A DNA stretch of 34,776 bases from Prevotella sp. UBA1104 (lineage in GTDB: Bacteria > Bacteroidota > Bacteroidia > Bacteroidales > Bacteroidaceae), in contig DCBP01000078.1 in the NCBI GenBank assembly GCA_002314055.1, positions 1 to 34,776 of the forward strand, in the 5' to 3' direction. This document shows positions 32,788 to 34,776 of the stretch, piece after piece. Below the pieces are notes generated by a model. That model searched no databases. It saw only the letters and a program-made list of their open reading frames with translations, and was not told where the DNA came from. The number at the start of each line of letters is the position of its first letter. Position 1 is the stretch's first letter. A program made the position numbers and the translations under genes.

Positions 32788-32892
32788 TTATTGTTTATGC
32801 AAATGAATAATTGGATATGGTTTGCCATCGGCATCCGTATAATCCTTATCATTCACTTTATAACCTTTTCGCAAATAAAATTGGTATAGACG
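32788..32892 (-). pseudogene. remnant of a GNAT-like acetyltransferase gene (C-terminal end only)
   Basis: On the minus strand one frame reads RLYQFYLRKGYKV, then NDKDYTDADGKPYPIIHLHKQ and a stop. FYLRKGYKV is the form of the last helix and strand of GNAT acetyltransferases (FYxKxGFxV). A stop codon (TAA, 32893-32895) directly precedes it in frame, so only about 34 codons remain and no start is available. A TAnnTTTG-like box (TATCTTTG on the minus strand, about 32895-32903) abuts the break. It appears to be the relic of a gene lost when the neighbouring DNA changed. The family call rests on a short match and is tentative. Confidence 0.4.
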
Positions 32893-33022
32893 TTACAAAG
32901 ATAACACTTTTACCTTGAAAGACCACTTTATTTGGCAGACAAAATGTAATCTTAAAGCTTGATTTAACATTATTAAATATGTCAAAGAAATCTACTTTTA
33001 CATTATTTTTCTTACTAAAAAG

Positions 33023-33053
33023 TTTGTATTATCAATGATTGTTTGTATCTTTG
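33023..33053 (+). promoter_or_regulatory. promoter for the Abi leader RNA and gene
   Basis: TTTG (33023-33026), exactly 19 bases, then TATCTTTG (33046-33053): a perfect Bacteroidetes promoter. Transcription should start near 33057-33060. It overlaps the upstream in-frame ATG at 33039, ruling that ATG out as the start of the abi gene. Confidence 0.85.
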
Positions 33054-33116
33054 CAGCAACAGAATCCGCCACGCTTCCCATTTGAACAGCGAACCAGGGC
33101 GGGTCTTTTGCTTTTT
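33054..33116 (+). ncRNA. structured leader RNA, candidate abiF-type RNA (antitoxin or regulator)
   Basis: The transcript start folds on itself: GCAA-c-AGA-a-TCCGCC (33054-33070) pairs with GGCGGG-TCT-t-TTGC (33098-33111), about 13 pairs, enclosing a small hairpin CGCT/AGCG (33072-33075 with 33088-33091). The outer stem is followed at once by five T residues and then the abi ATG, which is the form of an intrinsic terminator placed right before the start codon. The small loop holds CCCAT (33077-33081), complementary to ATGGG at the start codon. A structured abiF RNA motif upstream of Abi_2-family genes has been described, and AbiF-type toxins have been reported to work with RNA antitoxins; this element has the right place and form, but I could not compare it with the published model. 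Confidence 0.6.
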
Positions 33117-34022
33117 ATGGGTACATTAAGATTATACACAAAACAGGCTCTCTCTATTTCGGAACAAATAGAACTACTAAAAAGTAGAGACTTAAATATT
33201 GCTGATTTGTCCAAAGCTGCAAAATTTCTTAGAGAGGTCAGCTATTTCCGTTTTGTTCAATACCTTCGTCCAATGGAGGCAGACAAAACCACACATCAAT
33301 TTAAGCCTAACAGTCGATTTGAAGATGCCGTAGCTCTCTACAATTTTGATATAGAGTTGAGGGATTTGATGTTCAAAGCTGTTCAACGATTGGAGATAGC
33401 TTTGCGCACAAAGATTATACAAGAGTTCTCTTTGGCGCATGGACCGTTTTGGTTCTTTGATACAAGCCTTACTGACGATGAACACAAGTTTATTGAGAAT
33501 ATGAATTCAATAGACCGAGAGCTTCAGCGTTGTAAGGAGGACTTTATCAAGGAGCATAGGCGTAATTATGATAAGCCGATTTTCCCACCAGCATGGAAAA
33601 CGCTTGAATTGGCATCTTTTGGTACGCTTTCAAAGCTCTATTACAATTTCAGCGACAAGAAGTTAAAGAAGCGTGTAGCTCGTCAGTTCAATCTTCCACA
33701 GCATGAGGTGTTGGAAAGTTGGATGCGTAGTGTTACCGTTCTTAGAAATTGTTGCGCACACCACTCACGTCTTTGGAACCGCTATCTTTCTACAGCTCCG
33801 CAAATGAACGCTTCTTTACGTGGCGCATGGATTAACATTGATGGTGTTGATGCGAACAAGGTATATGCCATATCATGTTGCATCGCATATTGGCTCGATT
33901 CTATGGGATATGGATTAGACTTCAAGAACGAGCTCAAATCCTTACTCGTTTCTTATCCACAAGTAGATCCAGCAGCAATGGGATTTCCTGAGAATTGGAT
34001 TTCAGAACCTCTATGGAGATAA
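33117..34022 (+). CDS. Abi_2-family (AbiD/AbiF-like) abortive infection protein
   Basis: From ATG 33117 the protein has 301 residues. It starts SISEQIELLKSRDLNIADLSKAAKFLREVSYFRFVQYL, the family's typical N-terminal region, then ALYNFDIELRDLMFKAVQRLEIALRTKI (73-100), PAWKTLELASFGTLSKLYYNF (158-178) and RNCCAHHSRLWNR (210-222). RNCCAH is an R-x4-H motif (Arg210, His215), as in HEPN ribonucleases. The family gives phage resistance by abortive infection and is reported to be ancestral to Cas13. The start is fixed by the promoter at 33023-33053, which covers the upstream ATG at 33039. A perfect-stem terminator follows. A gene relic upstream and repeat-rich DNA downstream suggest a laterally gained island. 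Direct RNase activity here is inferred. Confidence 0.9.
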   Translation: MGTLRLYTKQALSISEQIELLKSRDLNIADLSKAAKFLREVSYFRFVQYLRPMEADKTTHQFKPNSRFEDAVALYNFDIELRDLMFKAVQRLEIALRTKIIQEFSLAHGPFWFFDTSLTDDEHKFIENMNSIDRELQRCKEDFIKEHRRNYDKPIFPPAWKTLELASFGTLSKLYYNFSDKKLKKRVARQFNLPQHEVLESWMRSVTVLRNCCAHHSRLWNRYLSTAPQMNASLRGAWINIDGVDANKVYAISCCIAYWLDSMGYGLDFKNELKSLLVSYPQVDPAAMGFPENWISEPLWR

Positions 34023-34043
34023 CTTTATAGACAAAATACAGGC

Positions 34044-34092
34044 AAGCCTGTCGGCAGTGAATATTCTTCACAACCGACAGGCTTTCTTCTTG
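34044..34092 (+). terminator. terminator after the abi gene
   Basis: AAGCCTGTCGG (34044-34054) pairs perfectly with CCGACAGGCTT (34074-34084), with a further GTGAA/TTCAC inside, followed by TCTTCTTG. It begins 21 bases after the stop. Confidence 0.88.
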
Positions 34093-34727
34093 ATATTTGA
34101 ACGATTTGGTGCAAATGAAAGTTAAATATCATCCCTTTCGTATCTAAACAGAATCCATATTGCCACTTTTCTACCGTTTAGAACGTATAATATTGATGAT
34201 CAATCAGAAATAGACACTCAAACTAAACTCTAAATTCAATTCCTGTTTTTTTATGTTTATAGACCGATGTCGTTTTACAAGAGACACGAAGTGACTCTTT
34301 GTATAATGTAAGATGTGGACGACAGAGAGCTTGCTCTCTAAAGGACACATCATATATTATAATTAACTGTTCATAATTATCTTTTATGAACGACAAAAGA
34401 GACAATGGAGACGACTTAATATAATAAAACAACAAAAACAACCGGTACAACAAATACAACACCTGTGTGTGTGGCAAGCATGAAGGTTGTTTGGGTTGTG
34501 AAGGTTGTTTTTTAAATATTAATATTTTGTTTTTTGTATAAATTAATTATGCGTAACTACTTACAATAAGCCGAAGGCTTGCAAAACGACATCGGGGGTT
34601 TGTAGGTTTTCGTCTAAAATTCTTACCAACTAAATTGACGTAGAGCCGAAACTTAAACAAATTATGATTTTTTGAGGATAGCATGATGTCAAGATGCACA
34701 GTGGTGTATTATCCATCATATTATAAA
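34093..34727. other. gene-free AT-rich stretch with inverted repeats
   Basis: No convincing gene. Structure present: CCGATGTCGTTTTACAA (34264-34280) and TTGCAAAACGACATCGG (34579-34595) are inverted repeats (16 of 17) enclosing about 300 bases; AGAGAGC-TT-GCTCTCT near 34324-34339; AAAAACAACC (34434-34443) inverse to GGTTGTTTTT (34503-34512), running into T residues and so possibly a plus-strand terminator; and AAGCC-GAA-GGCTT near 34568-34580. A minus-strand open frame at 34223-34477 gives 84 residues resembling no family I know. Confidence 0.5.
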
Positions 34728-34776
34728 ATGCATTTTAGCGTGATAGAATACAACAAAATATGCATTTTAGCGTGAT
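34728..34776. repeat. 17-base direct repeat, period 32, cut by the window edge
   Basis: ATGCATTTTAGCGTGAT occurs at 34728-34744 and again at 34760-34776, separated by 15 unrelated bases. The second copy ends exactly at the last base of the window, so the repeat unit and the number of copies are unknown. It may be the start of an iteron, CRISPR or other array. Confidence 0.6.

Noticed and set aside
33039..33116. N-terminal extension of the Abi protein from ATG 33039
   Set aside because: The ATG lies inside the promoter (TTTG-N19-TATCTTTG), so it would not be in the mRNA, and the extension would translate the leader stem.
34223..34477. 84-codon minus-strand open frame
   Set aside because: It gives a Leu/Tyr-rich start with no signal or family, and lies in a repeat-rich noncoding stretch. 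Not enough support to call a gene.
34728..34776. calling a CRISPR array
   Set aside because: Only two copies of a 17-base repeat and one 15-base spacer are visible, shorter than known arrays, and no cas gene is in the window.

Overview
The window looks like chromosomal DNA of a Bacteroidales bacterium, most likely Prevotellaceae. The evidence is the set of Bacteroidetes-type promoters (TTTG, about 19-21 bases, then TAnnTTTG), the near absence of Shine-Dalgarno sites, Bacteroidetes-specific families (DUF4199, DUF6452/DUF6048-like pair, TPR-AraC and TPR-histidine kinase lipoproteins) and an arabinose locus with the gene order I recall from Bacteroides AraR loci. No taxonomic marker was tested.

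Layout. 1-1021: the 3' end of an unknown gene, then about 600 noncoding bases rich in inverted repeats, including a 140-base MITE-like element. 1022-2969: a DedA membrane protein and folC. 3125-5409: cytoplasmic galM and galK. 5752-16207: an L-arabinose operon (exported aldose epimerase, sodium/sugar symporter, Nudix-type repressor AraR, araD, araA, araB, transketolase, rpiB), with a palindrome over its likely promoter. It carries arabinose from mutarotation and uptake to xylulose 5-phosphate and on into the pentose phosphate pathway. 16320-18301 on the minus strand: SRP RNA, tRNA-Thr(TGT) and fhs, with a clear promoter and terminators. 18405-22989: DUF4199 membrane protein, polyprenyl-phosphate-type glycosyltransferase, a DUF6452-like lipoprotein overlapping a DUF6048-like outer-membrane protein, apbE and a Crp/Fnr regulator.

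23024-32601 looks like one signalling and secretion neighbourhood. It holds a TPR/AraC lipoprotein regulator (-), a long AT-rich leader, a very large exported protein followed 24 bases later by a 72-residue acidic peptide gene (+), and a LytTR response regulator with a TPR-lipoprotein histidine kinase (-). Two membrane sensors with TPR domains facing the periplasm beside a small peptide gene suggest, as inference only, a peptide-sensing circuit.

32788-34776: a GNAT-like gene remnant, then an Abi_2 (AbiD/AbiF-like) defence gene with a HEPN-type RNCCAH motif. A structured leader RNA starts at a perfect promoter and ends in a U-run against the start codon, consistent with an AbiF-type toxin with an RNA antitoxin or regulator. 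The last 680 bases are noncoding, with several inverted repeats and a 17-base direct repeat (period 32) cut by the window edge.

Most promising second looks: the AbiF-like leader RNA, the TPR-sensor/small-peptide module, the arabinose operator, the hairpin before araR, and the tandem-repeat spacers between operon genes.
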